DNA from: Oscillospiraceae bacterium
GTDB taxonomy: Bacteria > Bacillota > Clostridia > Oscillospirales > CAG-272
Reading direction: 5' to 3'
DNA: 33,452 bases
Assembly: GCA_015065205.1 (NCBI GenBank)
Contig: SVQS01000003.1
Location: 1 to 33,452 of the forward strand
Shown here one piece after another: positions 24,435 through 33,452 of this stretch; the stretch's first letter is position 1, and each line of letters begins with the position of its first letter. Made by a program: the position numbers and the translations under genes. The notes below the pieces were generated by a model. That model was not told the DNA's origin. It searched no databases and worked only from the letters and a program-made list of their open reading frames with translations.

Positions 24435-26924
24435 TTGAGCCGATATGCGGGCGTATGCCTACTCGACAATCCGTTCTCAATTGACGGAGTATACGATTAT
24501 GTGATTCCCGAAGAGCTGGCAGGGGAAATTTCTGCCGGCTCGTTCGTCACGGTTCCGTTTGGCACAGTTAATCAACGCAGGTTGGCACTTGTTACGGAAT
24601 TGAAGGATAGTTCTGCCTACAAAGAGGCAAAGTCTATTCTTTCCGTGTGTCCCGAGGAGATGTTTTTGAGTGAGGAGATGTTGGGCCTTTGTTCCTTTAT
24701 GAAGCTTCGCACCCTATGTACTACGGGTGATGCTGTCAGGGCAATGATTCCCGCGTCCTCGCTCTCTCGTCTTGTCACTACGTATACTTTGTCCGAGGAA
24801 CACATATCCAACCCCTCCGACGACGTACCATCGTCGGATTTGTTTGTATATGAATACCTTCGCGAGAACGGGGAAATATCTCTCGATGCTCTGCGCCACC
24901 GTTTTGGCGTGGGCGTTGAGATCAAGCTCAAGCACCTTGTAACACTCGGCATTGCCAAAAAGGAAAGTGTTCTCCGGGAAGCCAAAGGCGAAAAGCTCGA
25001 GCGTGTTTGGCAGGTAGCCATCCCCACCGAGGATGCTTATGCACTCATCGACGGGGAAATCATCAAAGAGATCAAGCTGACGTCCGAGGCACAAAAAAAG
25101 GCACTCTCTTCCATTTTGGAAAGCGAGCTGCCTATGACTGCTACCGAGATAAAGGAGCGCGCAGGTGTGACTGACACACCACTCAAAACACTTTTGAGCA
25201 AGGGGATCGTTACAACTCTGCAGCTACGCCAAGAGCGCAATCCTTACGTAAACGCAAAATATTTGGGTAGAACACCCATACATCTGAACGACGAGCAATC
25301 GGCGGCAATGAGGACGCTTTCCGCGCTTGTCGATTCGGGGGAAGCAAAAGCGGCACTGCTCCACGGTGTTACGGGAAGCGGAAAGACCTGCGTAATGTTG
25401 ACTCTCATTGATAAACTTCTTGATGACGGTCGCGGTGTGATCGTCCTTTTACCCGAAATTGCACTCACCCCGCAATCGGTGGCTATCTTCTGCGCCCGTT
25501 ATGGAGAGCGCGTGGCGGTCATTCACTCGGGACTCTCAGCAGGGGAGCGTTACGATGCTTACTGCCGTATTCGCGACGGACGTGCCGATGTTGTCATTGG
25601 AACACGCTCGGCGGTTTTTTCGCCCGTTAAGAATTTGGGTGCTATCATCATCGACGAAGAACAAGAACACACATATAAATCCGACCAAAACCCGAAATAT
25701 CACACGCGCGACATTGCGCGCTACCGTTGTGCACACAACAAGGCTTTGATGCTTCTTTCCTCGGCAACACCGTCGCTTGAGAGCTATCAAAAGGCAAAAG
25801 AGGGAACCTATACGCTCATTACGCTCAAGCACCGCTTTGGTGGTGCAAAGCTGCCCCTGGTAAAGGTTGCCGATATGCGCGGTGAGGTGCAGGGTGGAAG
25901 TCTTTCTCCGCTTGGCGAAGAATTGATGGGGGAACTCTGCCGCGTGACAAATGCGCGCGAGCAAGCAGTGCTTTTTATCAACCGCCGCGGATATAATCAT
26001 TTTGTCAGCTGTCGCTCCTGCGGTGAGGCAGTCACCTGCCCATCCTGCTCGGTGGCAATGACCTACCACACGCGCCGCGGCACGTGGCACGAGGGCGACC
26101 TTGTTTGCCATTGGTGCGGCCACCGTATGCCGCTTCCCAAGGAGTGCCCGAGCTGTCACTCCGAGCATCTTGCCCGCATGGGCTTTGGCACACAGCGCGT
26201 TGAGGAAGAACTCCAAACGCTTCTTCCAAAGGCTAACATCCTGCGAATGGATACCGACACGACCACCACAAAATTTGCCTATGATGAACTGCTTGGGCGT
26301 TTTCGTGCACACGAAGCGGATGTGCTTCTCGGCACGCAAATGGTAACAAAAGGGCACGATTTCCCCGACGTTACCCTCGTGGGTGTTCTTTTGGCAGATG
26401 CCTCTCTCTACCTTGACGACTACCGTGCCGCAGAGCGAACCTTCGCAATGCTGACGCAGGTCATCGGTCGCGCGGGACGCGCCGACAAAGAGGGAATGGC
26501 TGTCATTCAAACAAACAATCCCGATAGCGAGGTCATTCGCCTTGCTTGCGCGCAAGACTACGAAAGCTTTTATGAGCGCGAGATCCGTTTGCGTAAGCTC
26601 TTGACCTTCCCGCCATTCTGCGACATCGCTCTCCTGACCGTTACGGGCTCTTATGAGACCGAGCTGCTCCGCGCCACCACAATGATGGCGCAAATGATAA
26701 AGGAGATGGCAGAGGGGGACTACAAGGACGTTACATTGGTTACCTTTGGCCCCTTTGAAGCCCCCGTTTATCGGGTGGATAATAAATACCGTATGCGTAT
26801 GGTGCTCAAGTGCAAGCTGACGCGCCGCACGCTCTCGATGCTGGCAGAGCTCCTCTCGACCTTTGGTCAGAGAGTGAGCAAAAAGGTGACGCTGAGCATC
26901 GATCTCAATCCGTCAAATCTCTAA
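24435..26924 (+). CDS. priA: Primosomal replication protein N' (PriA helicase)
   Basis: GVTGSGKTCVMLTLIDKLL, LPEIALTPQ, IIIDEEQEHTYKSDQNPKYHTRDIA, CRSCGEAVTCPSCS...CHWCGH...CPSC zinc motifs; TTG start. Confidence 0.95.
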   Translation: MSRYAGVCLLDNPFSIDGVYDYVIPEELAGEISAGSFVTVPFGTVNQRRLALVTELKDSSAYKEAKSILSVCPEEMFLSEEMLGLCSFMKLRTLCTTGDAVRAMIPASSLSRLVTTYTLSEEHISNPSDDVPSSDLFVYEYLRENGEISLDALRHRFGVGVEIKLKHLVTLGIAKKESVLREAKGEKLERVWQVAIPTEDAYALIDGEIIKEIKLTSEAQKKALSSILESELPMTATEIKERAGVTDTPLKTLLSKGIVTTLQLRQERNPYVNAKYLGRTPIHLNDEQSAAMRTLSALVDSGEAKAALLHGVTGSGKTCVMLTLIDKLLDDGRGVIVLLPEIALTPQSVAIFCARYGERVAVIHSGLSAGERYDAYCRIRDGRADVVIGTRSAVFSPVKNLGAIIIDEEQEHTYKSDQNPKYHTRDIARYRCAHNKALMLLSSATPSLESYQKAKEGTYTLITLKHRFGGAKLPLVKVADMRGEVQGGSLSPLGEELMGELCRVTNAREQAVLFINRRGYNHFVSCRSCGEAVTCPSCSVAMTYHTRRGTWHEGDLVCHWCGHRMPLPKECPSCHSEHLARMGFGTQRVEEELQTLLPKANILRMDTDTTTTKFAYDELLGRFRAHEADVLLGTQMVTKGHDFPDVTLVGVLLADASLYLDDYRAAERTFAMLTQVIGRAGRADKEGMAVIQTNNPDSEVIRLACAQDYESFYEREIRLRKLLTFPPFCDIALLTVTGSYETELLRATTMMAQMIKEMAEGDYKDVTLVTFGPFEAPVYRVDNKYRMRMVLKCKLTRRTLSMLAELLSTFGQRVSKKVTLSIDLNPSNL

Positions 26925-26939
26925 AGTGAGGATACTGTT

Positions 26940-27395
26940 ATGGCAAAACTCAAAATTGTAAAGCACGGCGACGAAACTTTGCGCAAGGTCTGCCGTCCCG
27001 TTGATAAAATCACCCCCCGAATCATCACGCTTCTTGATGATATGCTGGAAACGATGCACGCCGCCGACGGTGTCGGTCTTGCTGCACCGCAGGTAGGAGT
27101 GCTTCGCCGCATCGTCATCGTTGAGGTGGAAGAGGGGGAAGTATATGAACTCATCAACCCCCGCATCGTCGCTTTTGCCGGCGAACAGCAGGGGCAAGAG
27201 GGGTGTCTCTCTCTGCCCGGTCGCTGGGGTATCACCAAACGCCCCATGCACGTTACCGTGCGCGCCTTCAACCGCAAGGGTGAGGAGTTTGAGGTCAGCG
27301 GTAGCGGCCTTTTGGCACGTGCTTTCTGCCACGAGATCGACCATCTCGACGGCAAGCTCTTTATTGACGAAATGATCGAGGAGATCCGTGAATGA
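26940..27395 (+). CDS. def: Peptide deformylase
   Basis: GVGLAAPQVG, EGCLSLPG, CHEIDHLDGKLFID motifs. Confidence 0.96.
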   Translation: MAKLKIVKHGDETLRKVCRPVDKITPRIITLLDDMLETMHAADGVGLAAPQVGVLRRIVIVEVEEGEVYELINPRIVAFAGEQQGQEGCLSLPGRWGITKRPMHVTVRAFNRKGEEFEVSGSGLLARAFCHEIDHLDGKLFIDEMIEEIRE

Positions 27396-28345
27396 GTATG
27401 AAGATCCTGTTTATGGGCACGCCTGATTTTGCGCTGTTTTCTTTGCGCGCGCTTGTTGAAGCAGGGGAGAACATCATTGGTGTTGTCACCCAACCCGACA
27501 AGCCCAAGGGCAGGGGATATACCCTCACACCGCCTCCCGTAAAAGTGTATGCGACCGAGGTGGGCATCCCCGTTTACCAACCCAATACCTTGCGCGGTGA
27601 GGAGTTTGCAGAGCTTTTGGAAGAACTCTCTCCCGACCTCATCATCGTCGTAGCCTATGGCAAGATATTGCCGTCAAACGTGCTGGAATTCCCCAAGTAC
27701 GGCTGTATCAACGTGCACGGTTCTATTCTGCCCACTTATCGCGGAGCGGCGCCTATGCAGCGCGCCATTATGGAAGGACAACGCGAAACGGGTATTACCA
27801 CTCAAATGATGGCTGATGGTATCGACACAGGCGATATTTTGCTTATTAGCAAGGTCGCCATCCAAGAGAACGACAACTTTGAAACGATGCACGACAAGCT
27901 CGGCGAATGTGGAGCGAACACGCTTCTTGAAACGCTGAAAGAACTCCGCGCGGGAACGCTCACGCGCACAAAGCAAGACGATAGCCTTGCCACTTATGCC
28001 GCCAAGATCGAAAAGAGCGATTGTCTCATTGACTTTACAAAGAGCGCAAACGAGGTGCACAACCAAATTCGCGGTTTGTCTCCCATTCCGCTCGCATTCA
28101 CCTATACGCCTGACGGAAAAATGCTCAAGGTGACGGCAACCGAGATCGCCAAGCGCGAGGGAACACTCGCACCTGCGGGAACGGTTCTGTCTCTTACAGG
28201 CGGCAAAATCGAGGTTGCTTGCGGTGTTGGTTCTATCGCTGTTTTGTCGGTTCTCCCCGAGGGCAAAAAGAGAATGGCGGCGGCTGACTTTATCAACGGT
28301 CGCAAAATTGCCGTTGGCGACCTGCTTTCCGCCCCCAACGCATAA
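27392..28345 (+). CDS. fmt: Methionyl-tRNA formyltransferase
   Basis: KILFMGTPDFALFSLRALVEAGENIIGVVTQPDKPKGRG; INVHGSILPTYRGAAPMQRAI; start overlaps the def stop (ATGA). Confidence 0.96.
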   Translation: MSMKILFMGTPDFALFSLRALVEAGENIIGVVTQPDKPKGRGYTLTPPPVKVYATEVGIPVYQPNTLRGEEFAELLEELSPDLIIVVAYGKILPSNVLEFPKYGCINVHGSILPTYRGAAPMQRAIMEGQRETGITTQMMADGIDTGDILLISKVAIQENDNFETMHDKLGECGANTLLETLKELRAGTLTRTKQDDSLATYAAKIEKSDCLIDFTKSANEVHNQIRGLSPIPLAFTYTPDGKMLKVTATEIAKREGTLAPAGTVLSLTGGKIEVACGVGSIAVLSVLPEGKKRMAAADFINGRKIAVGDLLSAPNA

Positions 28346-28357
28346 GAGGAAAACACT

Positions 28358-28813
28358 ATGCAAGAAGTAACGATTTTAGACCTCAAAGAGACAAAAGGAC
28401 GTATTCTCGGCGTTGATTTTGGCGACACGAGAACGGGACTTGCCGTGTCTGACACGAGCCGCTTTTTGGCATCGGGCATCGGATATGTCAGCCCGGGTGG
28501 CATCGTCAAGACTGCCGATAAGGTTGCCGAGGTCGCACGCGAGCAGAATGTTTCTGCCATTGTTGTGGGACTTCCCAAGAATATGGATGGCTCCGAGGGC
28601 TTTCGTGCCGACCGTTGCCGCGAGTTTGCCGACCTTTTGCGCGAGCGTCTTGTCGACATTCCCGTTGCGATGATGGACGAGCGTATGACCACTATGAGTG
28701 CCTCGCGTTATCTCAACGAAACGAATACAAGAGGACAAAAGCGCAAGGGTGTGATCGACACGCTCTCGGCGCAGATCATTCTGCAAAACGCGCTCGACCG
28801 TCTTAAAAATTGA
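28358..28813 (+). CDS. ruvX: Holliday junction resolvase-like RuvX/YqgF
   Basis: ILGVDFGDTRTGLAVSD; VVGLPKNMDGSEG; MMDERMTTMSA. Confidence 0.93.
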   Translation: MQEVTILDLKETKGRILGVDFGDTRTGLAVSDTSRFLASGIGYVSPGGIVKTADKVAEVAREQNVSAIVVGLPKNMDGSEGFRADRCREFADLLRERLVDIPVAMMDERMTTMSASRYLNETNTRGQKRKGVIDTLSAQIILQNALDRLKN

Positions 28814-28863
28814 GAAACTGAACCCAAAATCCTTTCGCAATTTGCGAAAAAGAAGGAAGATAT

Positions 28864-29739
28864 ATGCAACATTTACCGCCGCGGCGCATTGCCGCAATAC
28901 ACGATTTTTCCTGCGTGGGCAGATGCGCGCTCACGGTTGTTATCCCTACCTTGTCGGTTATGGGGTATCAGACCATTCCGCTTCCCACCGCGCTCCTCTC
29001 CAGCCATACAGGTGGCTTTGAGGGGCTGTATTTCCGCGATCTGACTGCGGATATGCATCATATCTCGGCACATTTTGACCGCCTCTCTATGACCTTTGGT
29101 TCTATCTACACGGGCTTTCTTGGTAGCGTTGAGCAGATTTCTACGGTGCGCGAATTTATTGAGCGTTTTGGAAAAACACCTGACGAAACAGGCAAAGCCC
29201 CCCTCATCCTCGTTGACCCCGTGATGGGCGACGACGGTGTTCTCTACGCTACATACACCAAGGCACTTGCCAACGGTATACGCGAGCTCAGCACACACGC
29301 ACAAGTGCTTACCCCAAATCTTACCGAGGCCTGCTTTCTGACCGACACGCCGTATCAAGATACCGCTGTGCTTTCCGAGGATGAAGCCGAAGCGTTTGTG
29401 CTAACTTTGCTCGAAAAGCTCTCCCACATTTGCCACGGCAAAATCGTGGTGACGGGTATCGGCCTTACGGGTGGCATCGTTGCCAACGCGGGCAGAGACA
29501 CCGACGGGTGCATCTTTTGGGTCAAGCGTGCGTGTCAGGATATTTCCTATCCCGGCACAGGTGATATTTTTGCTTCTGTTTTGCTCGGTGCCCTGATGCA
29601 AGGGGATGATTTTGAGACCGCCTGCACACGCGCGGCAGATTTTATTGTTCTGCTCATTACCGAGTCGGCAAAGATCGACACCCCTGTGCGTATGGGAGTC
29701 GCGCTTGAGGCGCACCTTGGCAAACTGCTACAAAAGTAA
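28864..29739 (+). CDS. Pyridoxine/pyridoxamine kinase (PdxK/PdxY-like)
   Basis: IAAIHDFSCVGRCALTVVIPTLSVMGYQTIPLPTALLSSHTGGF; DPVMGDDGVLY; PGTGDIFASVLLGAL. Confidence 0.92.
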   Translation: MQHLPPRRIAAIHDFSCVGRCALTVVIPTLSVMGYQTIPLPTALLSSHTGGFEGLYFRDLTADMHHISAHFDRLSMTFGSIYTGFLGSVEQISTVREFIERFGKTPDETGKAPLILVDPVMGDDGVLYATYTKALANGIRELSTHAQVLTPNLTEACFLTDTPYQDTAVLSEDEAEAFVLTLLEKLSHICHGKIVVTGIGLTGGIVANAGRDTDGCIFWVKRACQDISYPGTGDIFASVLLGALMQGDDFETACTRAADFIVLLITESAKIDTPVRMGVALEAHLGKLLQK

Positions 29740-29749
29740 GGAGGAGACT

Positions 29750-30460
29750 ATGTCAAACGGACATAATATGCGCGTTTTTTTGCGCGTGGTCAAGTGGAGT
29801 ATTTCGCTTCTTTTGTGCCTGATTTGTGGCATCCTCATTTGGCGTATGTGCTCTTCGGGCGACCCCGAAAAGGTGAAATACCTGATGGGAAATGAGGCAC
29901 TTTATCAAGCCTATGACGAGCACGGTGAAGACCTTGTCCTGCAATATCAAAACCAGGATACCATTACGACCGCCGAGTATAACAGAGGGTATTTTTCCAT
30001 TACGCAATACGTTTTTATTCCCGAGGCGAAGCAGGTGCAATTGGTGTTCCGCTACAACAACAGCACCATCAAAAACCTCGCAAAGGATTATGGCCTTGCC
30101 GAGATTCCCGACAAGAGCGAGGAGCTTTTTGACCTAACGCTTGTCTCCGTTGTGGATAACACGCCCGACAACCGCGAGGACAACGAAAGCACCGATGCGC
30201 GCACAACAACGCGCTATTATCCCTCTGCCGCAACACGCACCGAGACCTCGCTCTACACCTATTATCGCTTTGTTTTTGACGACATTGAAGTTACTTCCGA
30301 TATGCTCTACGTCTTTGCCGATATTTATTACGAGGGAGACCTCGACTACGAAGAACGCCCCTACGGCACGCTTTGCCTTTATGACGATCAGTCGGAGTGG
30401 GTAACCTATAAGCTTTCGCGCACCGAGCGCAAAATGCTCGCCAAAAAAGAGGACGAGTAA
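29750..30460 (+). CDS. Uncharacterised single-TM protein with extracytoplasmic domain
   Basis: GGAGGAGACT RBS, start at MSNGHNMRVF (29750); TM helix WSISLLLCLICGILIW near the N-terminus. Confidence 0.75.
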   Translation: MSNGHNMRVFLRVVKWSISLLLCLICGILIWRMCSSGDPEKVKYLMGNEALYQAYDEHGEDLVLQYQNQDTITTAEYNRGYFSITQYVFIPEAKQVQLVFRYNNSTIKNLAKDYGLAEIPDKSEELFDLTLVSVVDNTPDNREDNESTDARTTTRYYPSAATRTETSLYTYYRFVFDDIEVTSDMLYVFADIYYEGDLDYEERPYGTLCLYDDQSEWVTYKLSRTERKMLAKKEDE

Positions 30461-30473
30461 GAGAGGATAGACG

Positions 30474-31463
30474 ATGAACATTCCTTATACACACGAAAGC
30501 ATCCGCCTCACGGGTCGATGGGATAGAGGTGCAGATCGCGCCACCGCTACGGCGACGGGCTCTTATATTGAGTTTGCATTCCGCGGCAGAATGGCGGTTG
30601 CCAAATTCAACATTGTTTCCAACGCACAGCCCAGACTCCATTTGTGGATTCAAATCGATGGCGGTGATATGATCGAAGCGAATATCGATTCTCACATCCG
30701 CATTATGGCAAAAAACGATGGCGACCACGTCTGCCGCATCATCTACAAGGGCGGCACCGAACTTGACAGACGTTGGTATCATCCGCTTACGGGAAAGGTA
30801 TCCTTTGTTGGTGTGCAAACCGAGTGTCCTATTCCGATTGCTCCCGACAATCGCAAGACGATCGAATTTGTGGGAGATTCCATTACCGAGGGCGTTTTGA
30901 TCGATACCGATTTCAACAACGGTGGCGACGTTCTTTCCACTGCCGTTTTTGATGCGATGCGTTGCTATCAAGATGACGTTTGTGCTACCTACGCGTGGCA
31001 GACCGCCGAAGCACTCAACCTGCGTCCCATCTTTATGGGGTACGGAGCGGTTGGTGTCACACGCGCAGGCGCGGGAGATGTCCCCGCCGCCCCCGAATCC
31101 TATCTTTACAATTTTGATGGCTCACCCATCACGCACGAGAGTGCGGATTACATCCTTATCAACCACGGGGCCAACGACCGCGCAAACGGCGTGGAGCGTT
31201 ACCTGCAAAAATACGAGGAATTGCTTAACGTTATCCGCAAACGCAATCCCTCGTCGGTTATCATTTCTCTTTCGGCATTCGTTGGCACGTTCCACGAGGA
31301 ACTCGGGAAAATGATTGAAGATTATAACCGAAAACACAACTGCTGTGTGCACTTTATCGATAGCTACGGCTGGATTCCCGAAGTGCCCCTGCATCCTCTG
31401 CGCGACGGTCACAATACCGTTGCCAAAAATTTAATTCCCCTGATGAGGGAGATCGTGAAATAA
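30474..31463 (+). CDS. SGNH/GDSL hydrolase family, CE2-like two-domain arrangement
   Basis: N-terminal beta-rich domain, then IEFVGDSITEGV, NHGANDR, and C-terminal PLRDGHN block. Confidence 0.82.
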   Translation: MNIPYTHESIRLTGRWDRGADRATATATGSYIEFAFRGRMAVAKFNIVSNAQPRLHLWIQIDGGDMIEANIDSHIRIMAKNDGDHVCRIIYKGGTELDRRWYHPLTGKVSFVGVQTECPIPIAPDNRKTIEFVGDSITEGVLIDTDFNNGGDVLSTAVFDAMRCYQDDVCATYAWQTAEALNLRPIFMGYGAVGVTRAGAGDVPAAPESYLYNFDGSPITHESADYILINHGANDRANGVERYLQKYEELLNVIRKRNPSSVIISLSAFVGTFHEELGKMIEDYNRKHNCCVHFIDSYGWIPEVPLHPLRDGHNTVAKNLIPLMREIVK

Positions 31464-31498
31464 AATATCCGTTAAGTGGATAGGAAAGGAGCCGACGT

Positions 31499-32779
31499 AT
31501 GAGCGCCCCCCGTAAAATTGCATACGATGTTCTGGTGCGATGTGCGTCGGCAGAGCAGTATTCCAATATAGCTTTGGATACTGCCATTAAGCGTTCCGCC
31601 CTAACACCTCCCAATAGAGGTCTGTTGACGACCCTCGTCTATGGCGTTATCGAAAGACAGATCACATTGGATGCTATTATAGACAACCTTTGTAACCGAG
31701 GAAGCAAGAGCATTTCTTTCGATGTGCGCACGTTATTGCGCTTGGGGCTTTATCAGCTTGCTTACCTCGACCGCGTCCCCGACCACGCCGCTGTGAATGA
31801 AACAGTGAATATGTCACCCAAACGCAACCGTGCATTTGTCAATGCCATTCTGCGTGCGTTCATTCGAGGCGGCAAGAAAATCCCCATTCCCGATAAAGAA
31901 AAAGATGCCGTTGGATATCTCTCGGTCAAATATTCATTTTGCCCCGCACTTTGCCGCAAGTTTATCGATACCTTTTCACTTGAACGTACCGAACAGCTCT
32001 TCGCCGCCTTTGGCGAGCAACCTGACCTGACTCTTCGCACCAATACGCTCCGCATCTCGCGTGAGGAACTGATTCAAAAAATCGAGGGGCAGGGAATCCA
32101 CGCGCTCCCCACAAAAGAGAGTGACGCAGGTATTCGCGTATGCGATAAATCCCCTGTGACCGAGCTTTACGGCTTTCTTGATGGACTCTTTTTCGTTCAG
32201 GACGAAGCCTCTCAGCTTTGTGTCAAAGCCTTGGATGCAAAACCCGGAATGAAAATTTTGGATGCCTGCGCTTGTCCGGGCTCTAAATCCTTTGGTGCCG
32301 CTATTGATATGAACAACAAGGGCAGTGTGCTTTCCTGCGACCTGCACCGCAACAAGCTTTCACTCGTCGAGAGTGGAGCGCAAAGACTCGGCATCACCAT
32401 TCTCACAACCGAGGAGCGCGATGCCCGAAACCAAAAAGAAGAGTGGATTGGAGCATTCGACCGTGTGCTCTGTGATGTACCTTGCTCGGGCTTTGGCGTG
32501 TTTGCCAAAAAGCCTGAATTACGCTACAAAGATCCTGCCGCCAGCGAAGCACTCCCCGATATTCAGTTGGCCATCCTAAAAAATGCATCCAACTATGTCA
32601 AGGTAGGCGGCAAGCTGGTATATTCCACCTGCACGCTTCTCCCCTCGGAGAACGAGGAGAACGTAGCACGTTTTCTTGGTGAAAACAATAATTTTGAACT
32701 CAAAGAACAACGCACGCTCTATCCCGATACCGACGAAACCGACGGCTTCTTTTATGCTGTGATGGAGCGCGTAAAATAG
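31499..32779 (+). CDS. rsmB: 16S rRNA m5C methyltransferase RsmB
   Basis: NusB-like N-terminus (AYDVLVRCASAEQYSNIALD); DACACPGSKSF; DVPCSGFGVFAKKPELRY; VYSTCTLLPSENE. Confidence 0.94.
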   Translation: MSAPRKIAYDVLVRCASAEQYSNIALDTAIKRSALTPPNRGLLTTLVYGVIERQITLDAIIDNLCNRGSKSISFDVRTLLRLGLYQLAYLDRVPDHAAVNETVNMSPKRNRAFVNAILRAFIRGGKKIPIPDKEKDAVGYLSVKYSFCPALCRKFIDTFSLERTEQLFAAFGEQPDLTLRTNTLRISREELIQKIEGQGIHALPTKESDAGIRVCDKSPVTELYGFLDGLFFVQDEASQLCVKALDAKPGMKILDACACPGSKSFGAAIDMNNKGSVLSCDLHRNKLSLVESGAQRLGITILTTEERDARNQKEEWIGAFDRVLCDVPCSGFGVFAKKPELRYKDPAASEALPDIQLAILKNASNYVKVGGKLVYSTCTLLPSENEENVARFLGENNNFELKEQRTLYPDTDETDGFFYAVMERVK

Positions 32780-32827
32780 AATTATACTTTTCGAAACTTT
32801 GGATAGAATAAAGAAAGGAGGCGCCAA

Positions 32828-33452
32828 ATGAACGAACAGCAAAAGCCCGCTCTGCTCTCTCTGACCGTTACCGAATTGGAAAATTGGATGGTTGAGAACG
32901 GTGAAGCAAAGTACCGCGCAAAGCAGATTTTTCAGCAGCTGCATCGCGGTATCTCTGTCGATGAAATGACCAATATCGGTAAAAAATTGCAAGAAAAATT
33001 GCGCGCATCTTTCTCTTATCATTTCCCCGAAATTGAGCAAAAATTGGTGTCTGCCATTGACGGCACGGTTAAGTTTCTCTTTGGTCTTGCCGACGGCAAC
33101 TGCGTGGAAAGCGTTGTGATGAAATACGAGCACGGCAACACCATTTGCATCTCCTCGCAGGTCGGCTGCCGTATGGGGTGCAAGTTTTGTGCATCCACTA
33201 TCGGTGGCCGCGTGCGCGATCTTGGACCCGATGAGCTTCTCGGGCAGGTCATTGCCGCGCAAAAAGACATCGGTGAGCGTATCTCCAACATCGTGATGAT
33301 GGGCATCGGTGAGCCCTTGGATAACTATGATAACGTCATCAAATTTTTACACCTTGTCAACTGCGAGGCGGGGCTCAATATCGGCTACCGTCACATTTCG
33401 CTATCAACCTGCGGACTTGTCGACCGCATCAAGATGCTGATGGAAGAGGATC
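32828..33452 (+). CDS. rlmN: 23S rRNA (adenine-C2)-methyltransferase RlmN, N-terminal part; truncated by window end
   Basis: Translation from ATG 32828: MNEQQKPALLSLTVTELENWM...ISSQVGCRMGCKFCAS...IVMMGIGEPLDNYDNV; no stop before 33452, hence absent from the ORF track. Confidence 0.95.
   Translation, partial: MNEQQKPALLSLTVTELENWMVENGEAKYRAKQIFQQLHRGISVDEMTNIGKKLQEKLRASFSYHFPEIEQKLVSAIDGTVKFLFGLADGNCVESVVMKYEHGNTICISSQVGCRMGCKFCASTIGGRVRDLGPDELLGQVIAAQKDIGERISNIVMMGIGEPLDNYDNVIKFLHLVNCEAGLNIGYRHISLSTCGLVDRIKMLMEED

Noticed and set aside
25536-26693. 385-aa minus-strand ORF
   Set aside because: Antisense to priA, whose helicase and zinc motifs are clear on the + strand.
1-33452. tRNA, rRNA, transposase or integrase genes
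   Set aside because: None recognised on either strand by reading the sequence and the supplied translations; no scanning tool was run.

Overview
The window is chromosomal sequence that looks like a gut-type Firmicutes/Clostridia genome (inferred from gene content and repeat style). It is mostly housekeeping, with one accessory-looking region at about 9.6-19.3 kb. Left part: 3' end of an MFS/GPH-type transporter, a glycerophosphodiester phosphodiesterase, a KtrA/KtrB potassium uptake pair (- strand), gdhA (-), dapA (-), queA (+) and a lipoprotein with a Cna-B-like domain. Middle part: (i) a 192-aa protein whose N-terminus resembles the PLMP/RRXRR domain of IscB-like proteins fused to a helical tail, bracketed by duplicated terminator+repeat units; (ii) typA/bipA; (iii) a two-gene cassette, a ~145-aa small protein plus a 1749-aa DUF4132/MolR-family protein, bracketed by sets of ~21-nt repeats in opposite orientations; (iv) a secreted alpha/beta-hydrolase fused to a polytopic membrane domain. 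Right part: a long + strand operon yicC-remA-gmk-rpoZ-priA-def-fmt-ruvX-pdxK/Y-hyp-SGNH-rsmB-rlmN (rlmN truncated by the window end). Several intergenic repeat families are present. The best candidate for an undescribed system is the DUF4132 cassette with its possibly beta-grasp-like small partner; second is the PLMP-like ORF. All family calls come from reading the translations by eye; no searches were run.
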